Source: an uncultured Planctomycetales bacterium
GTDB taxonomy: Bacteria > Planctomycetota > Planctomycetia > Pirellulales > Thermoguttaceae
Length of the DNA: 64,000 nt
Assembly (NCBI GenBank): GCA_937889015.1
Contig: CALARR010000352.1
Span: forward strand, 44,383-108,382
Direction: 5' to 3'
The notes below the pieces were generated by a model that did no database searches, was not told the DNA's origin, and saw only the letters and a program-made list of their open reading frames with translations. Made by a program: the position numbers and the translations under genes. Position 1 is the first letter of the stretch. Every line of letters starts with the position of its first letter. This document shows positions 8,381-16,864 of the stretch, piece by piece.

Positions 8381-8700
8381 TGGCAAGGATGTCGCAAATG
8401 GCCAAGGGCCCACAACGAATTGCCAACGTGTTGTCGGAACTGATGGCCCAGCGGGGCTATGGGCGTGTGCAGAGCACGGCCGGCTACGAGCAGGCATGGC
8501 GAGAAGTGGCGGGTCCGCTGGCAGCGCAGTACACGCGGGTTGGCGGTCTGAAGCGGGGTTGCCTGGAGATCCTGGTGGCCAATTCGACCCTCATGCAGGA
8601 GTTGAGCTTCCAGCGAGTGCGGCTGCTGGAGAAGCTGGCGGACCGCCTCCCCGATCAAGGGATTCGCAATCTCCGCCTGCGTGTGGGAGCGGTCGATTGA
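8380..8700 (+). CDS. dciA: DciA/DUF721 replicative helicase loader-like protein
   Basis: A 106-residue protein of the DUF721 family, now known as DciA, which assists loading of the DnaB helicase in bacteria lacking DnaC/DnaI loaders. Visible features are the N-terminal helix with ANVLSELMAQRGYG and the KH-like core WREVAGPLAAQYTRVGGLKRGCLEILVANSTLMQEL, typical of the family. The start codon overlaps the dnaN stop. Position directly after dnaA-dnaN agrees with a role at replication initiation. The assignment is by motif memory; the family core is short but distinctive. Confidence 0.85.
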   Translation: MARMSQMAKGPQRIANVLSELMAQRGYGRVQSTAGYEQAWREVAGPLAAQYTRVGGLKRGCLEILVANSTLMQELSFQRVRLLEKLADRLPDQGIRNLRLRVGAVD

Positions 8701-8977
8701 GTACCGCGCTGATGGTCATAAGGGGGGCGCGAACATCGACGTTCGAATCGTGCTGACAGGAGCCGTCCCCGTTCTTGACGCGATTGGGAAAGGGAAGCGA
8801 GGATGGGAGATGCTGGCCAGAGGTGAATTGCCCAACCCCTATTGAGAGTCTCAAGTTCACCTTTACAGCCGGCGTTGGGGAGCCGAGAATAGTCAGGAAA
8901 CGGTGGTTTGAGTTTGAAGCGGCCCTCCTCCTGTGGTGGGGGGTCGCCTTTTGTTTGTTACGTCCTGGAGAGCGAGC

Positions 8978-9457
8978 ATGCTGGAACGTATCCCCATGAC
9001 CCGTGCGGGTTATGACAAACTGAAGGCCGACCTGGCCCATCTGGAGCATGACGAGCTGCCGGTGCTGCAACAGCGTGTAGCCACGGCTCGATCGGAAGGG
9101 GATCTGTCGGAGAACGCCGAGTATCATGGGGCTCGCGAGAGCTTGGGGATGCTGCAGGCGCGGATCAACGTGCTGCGCGACAAGCTGTCGCGCGCGGTGC
9201 TGTTGGACCCGTCGCAGTCGCCCAAGGACCAGGTGGCCTTTGGGTCGGTGGTGGTGGTGAAGGACCTGGACTTCGAGGACGAAGAGGAGTTCACGCTGGT
9301 TGGTGCGGGCGAAGAGGACTACGACACGGGGAAGATCCTCATCACGAGCCCTTTGGCGCAGGGGTTGGTGGGCAAGAAGGTGGGGGACCAAGTGGAGATT
9401 CCGGTGCCCAAGGGCACGCTGCGATTTGAGATACTGTCTATCCGCATACCCGAGTGA
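8978..9457 (+). CDS. greA: transcription elongation factor GreA
   Basis: GreA rescues backtracked RNA polymerase by stimulating transcript cleavage. The protein is 159 residues, the usual length. The N-terminal coiled-coil holds the family sequence MTRAGYDKLKADLAHL and the acidic tip GDLSENAEYHGAR, where the conserved acidic residues act in the polymerase secondary channel. The C-terminal FKBP-like domain contains SPLAQGLVGKKVGDQVEIPVP. The start was set at MLERIPMT because a GGAGAG ribosome-binding site lies just upstream; the longer frame from 8933 has no support. It is followed by tadA 11 bp later, suggesting an operon. Confidence 0.95.
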   Translation: MLERIPMTRAGYDKLKADLAHLEHDELPVLQQRVATARSEGDLSENAEYHGARESLGMLQARINVLRDKLSRAVLLDPSQSPKDQVAFGSVVVVKDLDFEDEEEFTLVGAGEEDYDTGKILITSPLAQGLVGKKVGDQVEIPVPKGTLRFEILSIRIPE

Positions 9458-9468
9458 ATCTGAGGCCC

Positions 9469-9954
9469 ATGTTCCAGGATTCGGGCGGCGACGGTCCACA
9501 CGCCTATTACATGCGGTTGGCTCTGGAAGAGGCCCAGCAAGCTGAGCGGGAGGAGGAGGTCCCGGTTGGGGCGTTGATTGTGCAGGGACAACGGATCATT
9601 GCGCGCGCGCACAACCAGCGAGAGCAACTGCACGACCCGACGGCGCATGCCGAGATGATCGCCATCACCCAGGCGGCGGAAGCGTTGCAGAGTTGGCGTT
9701 TGGAGGAGTGCGTCCTGTACGTGACGCTGGAGCCGTGTGTGATGTGTGCGGGGGCGATTGTTCAGGCACGGATTCCGACGGTGGTGTACGGGGCGACGGA
9801 CCCCAAGGCGGGGGCCGTGCAGAGTCTGTTTCGGCTACTGGAAGACGCGCGGCTGAACCATCGCTGCGAGGTGGTGTCGGGCGTGCTGGGGGAGGCCTGC
9901 GGACAGGTTTTGAGTCGGTTTTTTCAACGGCAACGGCAACTGGGCAAGAAGTGA
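9469..9954 (+). CDS. tadA: tRNA-specific adenosine deaminase TadA
   Basis: Zinc deaminase converting the wobble adenosine of tRNA-Arg(ACG) to inosine. In the 161-residue protein beginning at the ATG (MFQDSGG), the catalytic HAE is at residues 60-62 (TAHAEM) and the zinc cysteines C90 and C93 lie in EPCVMCAGA. VPVGALIV and YGATDPKAGA are further family signatures. A GTG at 9454 overlapping the greA stop is an alternative start but gives only five more residues. The gene probably shares a transcript with greA. Confidence 0.95.
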   Translation: MFQDSGGDGPHAYYMRLALEEAQQAEREEEVPVGALIVQGQRIIARAHNQREQLHDPTAHAEMIAITQAAEALQSWRLEECVLYVTLEPCVMCAGAIVQARIPTVVYGATDPKAGAVQSLFRLLEDARLNHRCEVVSGVLGEACGQVLSRFFQRQRQLGKK

Positions 9955-9964
9955 CTGTAATTGC

Positions 9965-9994
9965 TTGACATGGGTGGTCAGGCGGCTCGATAAT
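9965..9994 (+). promoter_or_regulatory. sigma-70-type promoter upstream of the oxidoreductase gene
   Basis: TTGACA at 9965-9970 and GATAAT at 9989-9994 are separated by 18 bp, a near-consensus housekeeping promoter. It begins ten bases after the tadA stop and faces the oxidoreductase gene, whose start is about 150 bp downstream, implying a long leader. Confidence 0.55.
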
Positions 9995-10151
9995 CTCACG
10001 TAATGCCTGTCTGTTGCGGAAGGGGGGGGCCTGCTGCCGGGTCTGCGAGCCTCTTTCGCCAGCATGTACGATAGCCTGCACGTTTGCTAGCGCGAGCGTG
10101 TCCCGCCCAGGCTCGCCCGTTTTCCTTCCCTGTGCCTGGAGAAGAATCGCT

Positions 10152-11546
10152 ATGAGTACGATCCATCGTCGGGAGTTCATGAATCGTTCGACGCAGACGG
10201 GGCTGGGCCTTGCCGCCGGATTGACGATTCTGAGCAATGCCGGTTCGGTTCGAGGCGCCCCGGCCAACGAGAAGGTGATGCTGGCCTTGGTCGGCAGCGG
10301 AGGGCGCGGGAACAACCTCACGAAGGGCTTCAACGAGCGGACCGACTGCGAGTTCGCCTACGTTTGCGATTGCGACAGCAAGCGGGGCGAGGGGGTGACG
10401 AAGACCGTAGCGCAACAGCAGAACGGCAAGGCGCCGAAGTTCGAGCCGGACTTCCGCAAGATGCTGGAAGACAAGTCGGTCGACGCGGTGGTGATCGCCA
10501 CGCCTGACCACTGGCACGCCCCAGCGACGGTTTGGGCCTGTCAGGCGGGCAAGGACGTGTATGTGGAGAAGCCGCCGACCCACAACTGCTGGGAAGGGCA
10601 GAAGATGATCGAGGCGGCGCGGAAGTACAAGCGGATCGTGGAGGTCGGGACGCAGAACCGCAGTGCACAGCACAACATGGACGCGCGTAAGTACATTGCC
10701 GACGGCAAGCTGGGCGCGGTGCACTACTGCCGGATCTTGAATCAGAAGAGCTGGCCGAATTTCCCCATCCTTCCGGACAGCGATCCGCCCGCGGGACTGA
10801 ACTGGGACATGTGGAACGGCCCGGCGCCGGATGCCAAGTACAACGCCAACTTCCATCGGAAATGGAACCATTTCTGGCGTTATTCCAGCGGCGACATCAT
10901 CAACGACGCGATTCACCAGATCGACTTGGCGCGGTGGTTGTTGGGGGTGGAATATCCGAAGCACGTGTACAGCACGGGGGCGCGGTTCGAGCAGGTTGTG
11001 ACGGCCAAGGGGGTGGAGCCGGGGGCGGCCGAATCGCCGGACACGCAGACCGCCGTGTTCCAGTTCGACAACATGGTGGTGAACTTCGAGTTGACGCTGT
11101 TCACGCCGTACATGTTGAAGATTTCGCCGCAGATTCGCGAGTCGCTGGACGAGTTCCCCTACTGGCCGCAATGCGCCACGCACATCGAGATTTTTGGAAC
11201 CAAGGGGGTGATGTTTGTGGGCCGGCACGGGGGCGGGTGGCAGGTGTTTGACCGGCCGCAGCGCGAAGTGCCGCAGGTCGTGGCGCAGGGCAACGGCAAG
11301 TTCCCCGACCCTGAGCACAAGGAGAACTTCATCAAGTGCGTGCGGAGCCGCGAGATGCCCAACGCCGACATCCGCGAGGGGCACATCAGCACCCTGTGGT
11401 CGCACTATGCCACGATGAGCTATCGGCTGGGCGGCGAGAAGCTGGTGATCGATCCCAAGACCGAGCAGATCGTGGGCAACGACAAGGCGATGGCCATGTT
11501 CCGCCGCGAGTATCGCAAGCCGTGGGTGGTTCCGGACCAGGTCTGA
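10152..11546 (+). CDS. TAT-exported Gfo/Idh/MocA family oxidoreductase
   Basis: NAD(P)-dependent sugar or inositol-type oxidoreductase of 464 residues. The N-terminus IHRREFMNRSTQTGLGLAAGL is a twin-arginine signal, so the folded enzyme is probably exported with its cofactor. The Rossmann fold follows (VMLALVGSGGRGNN), then the family motif EKPPTHNCWEG with the EKP-type catalytic lysine region, and DIINDAIHQIDLARWLLG, a variant of the G..D.G.H.ID substrate-binding motif. The chosen ATG precedes the RR motif; the upstream frame from 10014 is unlikely. Such exported oxidoreductases are greatly expanded in planctomycetes; the substrate is not predictable here. A hairpin after the stop may terminate transcription. 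Confidence 0.88.
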   Translation: MSTIHRREFMNRSTQTGLGLAAGLTILSNAGSVRGAPANEKVMLALVGSGGRGNNLTKGFNERTDCEFAYVCDCDSKRGEGVTKTVAQQQNGKAPKFEPDFRKMLEDKSVDAVVIATPDHWHAPATVWACQAGKDVYVEKPPTHNCWEGQKMIEAARKYKRIVEVGTQNRSAQHNMDARKYIADGKLGAVHYCRILNQKSWPNFPILPDSDPPAGLNWDMWNGPAPDAKYNANFHRKWNHFWRYSSGDIINDAIHQIDLARWLLGVEYPKHVYSTGARFEQVVTAKGVEPGAAESPDTQTAVFQFDNMVVNFELTLFTPYMLKISPQIRESLDEFPYWPQCATHIEIFGTKGVMFVGRHGGGWQVFDRPQREVPQVVAQGNGKFPDPEHKENFIKCVRSREMPNADIREGHISTLWSHYATMSYRLGGEKLVIDPKTEQIVGNDKAMAMFRREYRKPWVVPDQV

Positions 11547-11582
11547 CGCCACCACGCGAGGATCCGAAGCGAGAGGACCAAC

Positions 11583-11609
11583 GGCCTTCAGCCCTTGCGG
11601 CTGGAGGCC
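11583..11609 (+). terminator. hairpin downstream of the oxidoreductase gene
   Basis: An 11-bp stem (GGCCTTCAGCC / GGCTGGAGGCC, with G-T pairs) with a 5-base loop lies 36 bp after the stop codon and is followed by a short CTTTT run. It could act as a terminator; the T-run is weak and it might instead be a REP-like palindrome. Confidence 0.4.
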
Positions 11610-11732
11610 GCGTCTTTTGCGCGGGAGCGTGAACCGGCGCGGAGGATTCAGGGACGCGTCGAATCTCAGAACACAAGCGAGGCAACCGTGGCGAGTCGCC
11701 TTCGCTGGCGCTGCAGGCTTCCATGGGCACGT

Positions 11733-12047
11733 CTATTGCAGCCACTCTTCGCCGGCCAGGGTGGGGAGGACGAAGATCTTGCCATCGCCCATCCGGCCGG
11801 TGCGCGCGACCTCGACGATGGTGCGGACGACTTCTTCCACGCGCGGGTCATCGACCCAGAGGGTGATCTCGACCTTGGGCAGATAGGCCAGCGAATACTC
11901 GCTGCCGCGGTATTCGTCGAGGTAGCTTTTCTGGCGACCGTAGCCCTTGACTTCGCGCACGCCGCAGGCCTCCAGCGGCGCGTGCTTGAGGGCCTCGAGG
12001 ACCTTTTCGACCAGATACGGTTTGACGATGGCAACGACTTCTTTCAC
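11733..12047 (-). CDS. glnB: P-II family nitrogen regulatory protein
   Basis: A 104-residue PII-type signalling protein that senses ATP/ADP and 2-oxoglutarate and controls nitrogen metabolism through its T-loop. The T-loop region KGYGRQKSYLDEYRGSEYSLAYLPK is clear, with the uridylylation-type tyrosine at position 51 retained (RGSEY). The segment VDDPRVEEVVRTIVEVARTGRMGDGKIFV matches the B/C-loop motif (RTG..GDGKIFV). The T-loop sequence SYLDEYRG differs from the GHTE-type of classical GlnB, so partner specificity could differ. No glnA or amtB is adjacent. GlnB versus GlnK cannot be decided. Confidence 0.9.
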   Translation of the reverse strand: MKEVVAIVKPYLVEKVLEALKHAPLEACGVREVKGYGRQKSYLDEYRGSEYSLAYLPKVEITLWVDDPRVEEVVRTIVEVARTGRMGDGKIFVLPTLAGEEWLQ

Positions 12048-12171
12048 GATCGCTCCCGGCTGGGGAAGGCACGGCCGGCGTGGCCGGCGGTTGCGGCAGC
12101 CTTGGCCCTATTATAGGAGCGGAAAGCGGAGAGCGGAAAGCGGGCGGTCTGAGCGATGGGGAGCGACAGAT

Positions 12172-13827
12172 TCATGGATCGTCCTTCTGGATTGCGTCGG
12201 GCCCGGCAGTCCGGTGTCTCCCCCAGAGAAGGGCCAACTCCTCACCGCCCAGCAGCCAATAGACGGCCAGATACGCGCCGGCCCCGGTCGCGGCTGGCAA
12301 CAGGGTGTGGATGGCCTGTTGGATCAGGGCCGAGCCCGCAGGCAGTGAGCCGAGCAGACCGAGGGCCACCAGGGCCATGGCGATCGTGGCCAGCGCGCTG
12401 CGCGCGGCCGTGCGGAGCAAAGGGGCCCAGCCCAAGGGCACCTTGCGGGACGAAAAGAGCGTTGCCAGCAGCACCGCTTGCACCACGGCGGCGGTGCTGG
12501 TGGCGGTGGCCAGCCCGGCCTCGGCCATCGGCCATATCAGGAGCAGATTGAGGGCCAGGTTCACGACCACAGCCAGGCAACCCACGCGGACAGGCGTGCC
12601 ACGATCGCCGAGGGAGTAGAAGCCGCGAACCAGTACGGGGATGGCGCAATAGGCCCAGACACCGGCCGCATAGCAGCTTATGACGCGCGCCGCGCGGAGG
12701 GTATCGTCGGCCGTGAACGAGCCACGTTGGAACAGGAGGCGCGCCAGGGGCTCGGAGATGATCATCAATCCGACCGCTGCAGGCAGGGCCAGAAAGAGCA
12801 CCAGGCGCAGTCCGAAGGTGAGATCGCGGGCCACCGCCTGGTGATCGCCGCGTGCGGCGTGCCGACTGAGCAGCGGATAGATCGAGGTGGCCACGGCCAA
12901 CCCGAACAGGGCCAAGGGGAGTTCGTACATCCGCTCGCCGTAGTAGATGGAAGCGGCGGCCCCTTGCGACAGGGGATAGGCCACGTGGCGGCCCAACAGT
13001 TGGAAGGCGTCGGGACCGCCAGCCGGGGCCGAAAGACCCCAGGCGATGAAGCTGTTCAAGAGCGTGTTGATCTGGGTGACGGCCAGGCCCAAGGTCATGG
13101 GGAGCATGGCCCAGGCGATCCGTGCGACTGCGGGGCGACTGGTTTGCCAGTCGTAGTGGAAGTGGTAACCAAAGCGGGGCAACACGAGCAACTGCAGCAG
13201 CCACTGCAGCAGACCGGAGACGAGCACGCACCCAGCGACCACGTAGGCCTGCGCTTGCTTGTCGTCGGTCAGGCAGGGCGCGATGATCCAGACACCCACC
13301 AGCCAGCAGGTGTTGAGCAAGGCTGGGGCCAGGGCCGGAGCGGCGAAATGCCCGTGGGCATTGAGCGTCGCGGCGGCTTGAGCTGCCAGGCAGATGAAGA
13401 GCATGTACGGCAGCATCACCGCCGTCAGGCCGGTCAGCAGCCCCATGCCCGGCACGTCGCCCCAGAAGAACCAGACCAGTCCGCAGGCGCTTTCCAGCAG
13501 GGCCAAGAGGACCATCAAGAGGAGGCTGAGCCAGACGAAGACCACGCTGGCCAGAGAGCGGGCGCGTTGGAGGGAGAGTTCCAACTCGGCGGTCAGGACA
13601 GGCAGGTAGCTGGCGCTCAAGGCACCTTCGCCAAACAAGCGGCGAAAGGTGTTGGGGATGCGGAAGGCCACCACAAAGGCGTCCATCACCCCCCCTTGCG
13701 ACAGGCCGAAGAGGGCCGCGGTGGCCACGTCGCGAAGCATCCCCAGCAGGCGGCTGACGAGGGTGCCCAGGCTTGTGATCCGGGCCCCGGCGATCAGGGT
13801 ATGTCGGGGAGTAGTAGACATGGGCAA
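12172..13827 (-). CDS. murJ: lipid II flippase MurJ/MviN
   Basis: A polytopic membrane protein of 551 residues that flips lipid II across the inner membrane for peptidoglycan synthesis. It has the family N-terminus ITSLGTLVSRLLGMLRDVATAALFG and MDAFVVAFRIPNTFRRLFGEGALSASYLPV, the most conserved MurJ segment, followed by many hydrophobic helices consistent with 14 membrane spans. The MATE-like arginines in RLFGEGA and the second repeat region (GFYSLGDRGTPV) are present. Two start codons two codons apart (MPMST) cannot be distinguished. Its presence supports a peptidoglycan wall in this organism. It is divergent from the small conserved gene at 14011. Confidence 0.93.
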   Translation of the reverse strand: MPMSTTPRHTLIAGARITSLGTLVSRLLGMLRDVATAALFGLSQGGVMDAFVVAFRIPNTFRRLFGEGALSASYLPVLTAELELSLQRARSLASVVFVWLSLLLMVLLALLESACGLVWFFWGDVPGMGLLTGLTAVMLPYMLFICLAAQAAATLNAHGHFAAPALAPALLNTCWLVGVWIIAPCLTDDKQAQAYVVAGCVLVSGLLQWLLQLLVLPRFGYHFHYDWQTSRPAVARIAWAMLPMTLGLAVTQINTLLNSFIAWGLSAPAGGPDAFQLLGRHVAYPLSQGAAASIYYGERMYELPLALFGLAVATSIYPLLSRHAARGDHQAVARDLTFGLRLVLFLALPAAVGLMIISEPLARLLFQRGSFTADDTLRAARVISCYAAGVWAYCAIPVLVRGFYSLGDRGTPVRVGCLAVVVNLALNLLLIWPMAEAGLATATSTAAVVQAVLLATLFSSRKVPLGWAPLLRTAARSALATIAMALVALGLLGSLPAGSALIQQAIHTLLPAATGAGAYLAVYWLLGGEELALLWGRHRTAGPDAIQKDDP

Positions 13828-14010
13828 AATAGTAAGACCCAGCGCGTGCTTTGGCTAGAGCGGATTTTCTTGCACGGCGCGGCGAAACGAGCCGGACCCT
13901 GGCAGGCGCGGCAAAAAGAACGATAATGGGCACCTGTCGTCGACGGGGACCGATTCGTGAACGGCCCTTGCCACGTCGGGCGGCGCCGCACATTCGCAGG
14001 TAATCGGGCC

Positions 14011-14271
14011 ATGGCCAAACGCTCTTCGTATCAAGACCGCATCATTCGCAACTACTACCAGAACCAGGACGCGATCATGCTCCAGCGCCTGGGCGAGCTG
14101 GCCACGGATCTGTATCTGGCGGAAGGCAAGTCGCGCGCCAACCTGTGGAAGCGGGCCGCGGCGGCATTGGCCAATCTGAAGGTTTCGGCGGCCGAAATCG
14201 AGCACCTGGTGAAGACCGACAACCCGGCATTGCTGGCCACACGCGTGCAGCAGATGCTGGAGAAGCAGTGA
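14011..14271 (+). CDS. small conserved planctomycete protein
   Basis: An 86-residue protein starting MAKRSSYQDRIIRNYYQNQDAIMLQRLGELATDLYLAEG. I recognise this as a short conserved protein found in planctomycete genomes, with no known function. It is predicted mostly helical, basic at the N-terminus and without a signal or membrane segment, so probably cytoplasmic. The sequence MLQRLGELATDLYLAEGKSRANLWKRAAAALANLKV suggests a helical pair. The start at 14011 was preferred because the 18 residues before it in the longer frame look random. It sits between murJ (divergent) and thyX (about 95 bp downstream, same strand). Confidence 0.75.
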   Translation: MAKRSSYQDRIIRNYYQNQDAIMLQRLGELATDLYLAEGKSRANLWKRAAAALANLKVSAAEIEHLVKTDNPALLATRVQQMLEKQ

Positions 14272-14367
14272 ACGAATGCGAGCGACGAGCCCTCGGCCTC
14301 CGTGGCCCAGGGCGTACGTCGTCGTGGGATGTTCTTGGAATAATCTACGGATCTTGCCTGATTTGTC

Positions 14368-15282
14368 ATGCCGAGCAACGCGTCGATCATCGAAGAGCTG
14401 CGCTGGAAGAAGTTTCCTGTGCTGGACAACGGTTTTGTCTGCCTGGTCGACGCGATGGGGGACGATCAGGCCGTGGTTCAGGCGGCTCGGGTCAGCTATG
14501 GACAGGGCACGCGGCCGGTATCCGACGACCGCACGCTGATTCGCTACCTGATGCGCCACCGGCACACAACACCCTTCGAGATGGTGGAAGTGAAGGTCCT
14601 GGTGCGCGTGCCGATGGACTGCTGGCGGCAGTGGATTCGGCACCGCACGGCCTCGGTGAATGAGTACAGCACGCGGTATTCGATCGCCATCGACGCCAGC
14701 CAGAGCACGCCCTCGGACGAGTGGCGTTTGCAGTCTGCCTCCAATGCCCAAGGGAGCGAGGGGCGGTTGGACCCGGGGTTGGGGGCGGAGCTTTCGGCGG
14801 ACGAAGCGGCCCTGCAGCAATCGGCGCGTGAGATCTATCAGCGGCGGATTGAACTGGGCGTGGCGCGCGAGCAGGCGCGCAAGGACTTGCCGCTGTCGAC
14901 CTACACCGAGGCGTACTGGAAGGCCGATTTGCACAATCTGCTGCACTTTCTGCACCTGCGCATGGACGCGCACGCGCAATGGGAGATCCGGCAGTATGCG
15001 GCGACCCTCGGCCAGCAGATCGTGCAACCGCTGTTTCCCTTGGTCTGGGAGGCATTTGAGGACTACCATCGGGCGGCGATGGACTTGAGCCGTTTGGAGC
15101 AGGGGGTGATCGCGCGACTGGCGGCGGCAGGCCGAGTACCGGCCAGCGAAGCCGACTTCCTCGCGGCCCAGGACGAGGCTTGGGCCGGTTTGGGACGCTG
15201 CCGAGAACGGGACGAATGCCGGGAAAAACTTATGCGACTGGGACTGGTATCCCCGAGTACAGAAGGAGCGTCCCTTTCATGA
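14368..15282 (+). CDS. thyX: flavin-dependent thymidylate synthase ThyX
   Basis: FAD-dependent enzyme that makes dTMP from dUMP with methylenetetrahydrofolate as carbon donor. The defining ThyX motif RHR..S....S.R is present at residues 91-103 (RHRTASVNEYSTR), and the nearby HRHTTPFE matches the FAD/substrate-binding segment. Length is 304 residues, somewhat above the minimal family size because of an insertion of about 30 residues (DPGLGAELSADEAALQ region). The C-terminal DLHNLLHFLHLRMDAHAQWEIRQYA is the conserved nucleotide-binding part. The stop codon overlaps the next start by four bases (ATGA), so the downstream protein is likely translationally coupled. Confidence 0.95.
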   Translation: MPSNASIIEELRWKKFPVLDNGFVCLVDAMGDDQAVVQAARVSYGQGTRPVSDDRTLIRYLMRHRHTTPFEMVEVKVLVRVPMDCWRQWIRHRTASVNEYSTRYSIAIDASQSTPSDEWRLQSASNAQGSEGRLDPGLGAELSADEAALQQSAREIYQRRIELGVAREQARKDLPLSTYTEAYWKADLHNLLHFLHLRMDAHAQWEIRQYAATLGQQIVQPLFPLVWEAFEDYHRAAMDLSRLEQGVIARLAAAGRVPASEADFLAAQDEAWAGLGRCRERDECREKLMRLGLVSPSTEGASLS

Positions 15283-15677
15283 GCCAATGTCACGCGCTGC
15301 GTCGGGAAATTCTGGCCCTCAACCAGCAACTGCTGGAGAGCATCGCCAAAGGCGATTGGGCCACCTACAGCCGGCTGTGCGATCCGGGCCTCACGGCGTT
15401 CGAGCCGGAAGCCCAGGGTCAACTGGTGGCGGGGATGGACTTCCACCGCTTCTACTTTGATCTGGGCGCCAGCCCCGGTCCCAGCAACACCACCATGGCC
15501 GCCCCGCACGTGTGGTTGCTGGGCGACGACGTGGCGATCGTTTGCTGCGTGCGGCTGGTGCAGAAACTGGATACCGCGGGCCAGCCCGTGATCCGGCGGT
15601 CGGAGGAGACGCGCGTCTGGCAGCGGCGCGACGGGCAGTGGCGCCATGTGCATTTCCACCGTTCGTGCAGTGAGTGA
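15279..15677 (+). CDS. SnoaL/CaMKII-association-domain-like protein
   Basis: A 132-residue NTF2-fold-type protein. LNQQLLESIAKGDWATYSRLCDPGLTAFEPEAQGQLVAGMDFHRFYFD closely resembles the calcium/calmodulin-dependent kinase II association domain, a fold also found as stand-alone bacterial proteins (SnoaL/DUF4440 superfamily). The C-terminal EETRVWQRRDGQWRHVHFHRS is the usual end of this fold. Stand-alone members often form oligomeric rings; their ligands are generally unknown. The ATG overlaps the thyX stop (ATGA), which ties its expression to thyX. No catalytic residues can be assigned. The longer frame from 15180 lies inside thyX and is rejected. Confidence 0.85.
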   Translation: MSQCHALRREILALNQQLLESIAKGDWATYSRLCDPGLTAFEPEAQGQLVAGMDFHRFYFDLGASPGPSNTTMAAPHVWLLGDDVAIVCCVRLVQKLDTAGQPVIRRSEETRVWQRRDGQWRHVHFHRSCSE

Positions 15678-15802
15678 CCCCCCACTGCGGCGGAGGCGAT
15701 CGATCTAGGCCAAATTGGGTCGGATTCGTATAATCGGGCCGCCGTGGGCCATCCAGAGGCCTGGGGCCGGGGATGTTACTTGGCACTGCAGGACGCAACA
15801 GC

Positions 15803-16597
15803 ATGCGCTCGATCGCGATCATGAATCAGAAGGGCGGGGTGGGCAAGACGACCACCGCCGTGAACGTCAGCGCGGCCCTGGCCAGTTGTGGGCAGCGGGT
15901 GTGTCTGATCGATCTGGACCCGCAGTCGCACGCGTCGCTGCACTTTGGGATCGAGCCGCGACCGGGCACGCCGAGCGTGTACGAAGTCCTGGTGGGGGAC
16001 GCCAGCCTGAATGACGTGCGCCGGCAGGTGGCCGAGAACCTGTGGGTGGTCGGTTCCAGTCTGGATCTGGCCGCGGCGGAAGTGGAACTGGCGGGCGTGG
16101 TGGGGCGCGAGTTGATCTTGCGCGACAAGTTGGCGGAGGACACGCAGGCGTTCGACTATCTGTTCGTGGATTGTCCACCTTCGCTGGGGGTTTTGACCCT
16201 CAACGCGCTGGCGGCTGTGGAAGAGGTTTTCATCCCGCTGCAACCGCATTTTCTGGCCCTGCACGGTTTGAGCAAGCTGCTGGAGACGATCGATCTGGTG
16301 GCGCGGCGGTTGAACAACCGTCTGAAGCTCAGCGGCGTGGTGATGTGCATGTACGATGTGAACACGCGGCTGGCCGCCGAGGTGAGCGCCGATGTGGACG
16401 AGTTCTTCCGCAATGCGCGCCAGCAGGAAACCCCTTGGGCCAATACGTTGACCTTCCAGACGCGCATTCGGCGCAACATCCGTCTGGCCGAGGCGCCCAG
16501 CTTTGGCCAGTCGATCTTCCAGTACGCGCCGGCTTCGACCGGGGCGGACGACTACCGCCAGTTGGCGTGCGAAATCCTCGCCGCGCAGTCGGATTGA
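15803..16597 (+). CDS. ParA/Soj-type ATPase
   Basis: Deviant-Walker ATPase of the ParA/MinD family, 264 residues. The P-loop KGGVGKTT is at residues 10-17 with the signature lysine, followed by LIDLDPQSHASLHFG and FVDCPPSLGVLTLNAL, the A' and B motifs of chromosomal ParA/Soj proteins. The C-terminal RRNIRLAEAPSFGQSIFQY is also typical. No parB or parS-like palindrome is visible beside it, so it may position something other than the chromosome, such as a protein complex, or work with a distant ParB. An extended -10-like TATAAT lies upstream at 15729-15734, without a good -35. Confidence 0.88.
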   Translation: MRSIAIMNQKGGVGKTTTAVNVSAALASCGQRVCLIDLDPQSHASLHFGIEPRPGTPSVYEVLVGDASLNDVRRQVAENLWVVGSSLDLAAAEVELAGVVGRELILRDKLAEDTQAFDYLFVDCPPSLGVLTLNALAAVEEVFIPLQPHFLALHGLSKLLETIDLVARRLNNRLKLSGVVMCMYDVNTRLAAEVSADVDEFFRNARQQETPWANTLTFQTRIRRNIRLAEAPSFGQSIFQYAPASTGADDYRQLACEILAAQSD

Positions 16598-16864
16598 TCC
16601 CGGCGCGCTCGATGACCGCGGCACGGTGCGGATTCCAGTCTGGATTCGCGGCTCGTGCGGGGTTGAGAGGATCTGCCGGTTGTAGCGAATAGTCACGATC
16701 GGCCCGGATGCATCTATTTGCTGTCCAAGACGGTCGCGCCGGTTGCTCTGCCGCTGTGTAGCCAAAACGAGGCTTGGCTACCGCTTTGGCGAAATCTTGC
16801 CGGATGTCGTGACGATCGATTGTGAGGATGGATCTGACATGCATCTCGGAACGGAGTCGAGGGT

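Noticed and set aside
12242..13993. A 583-codon minus-strand frame overlapping murJ
   Set aside because: Different frame on the same strand; Arg/Pro/Gly-rich and no motif, while the murJ frame is clear.
15715..15734. TATAAT at 15729-15734 with TTGGGT upstream as a ParA promoter
   Set aside because: The spacer is only eight bases, so the pair is not a normal promoter; at best an extended -10.
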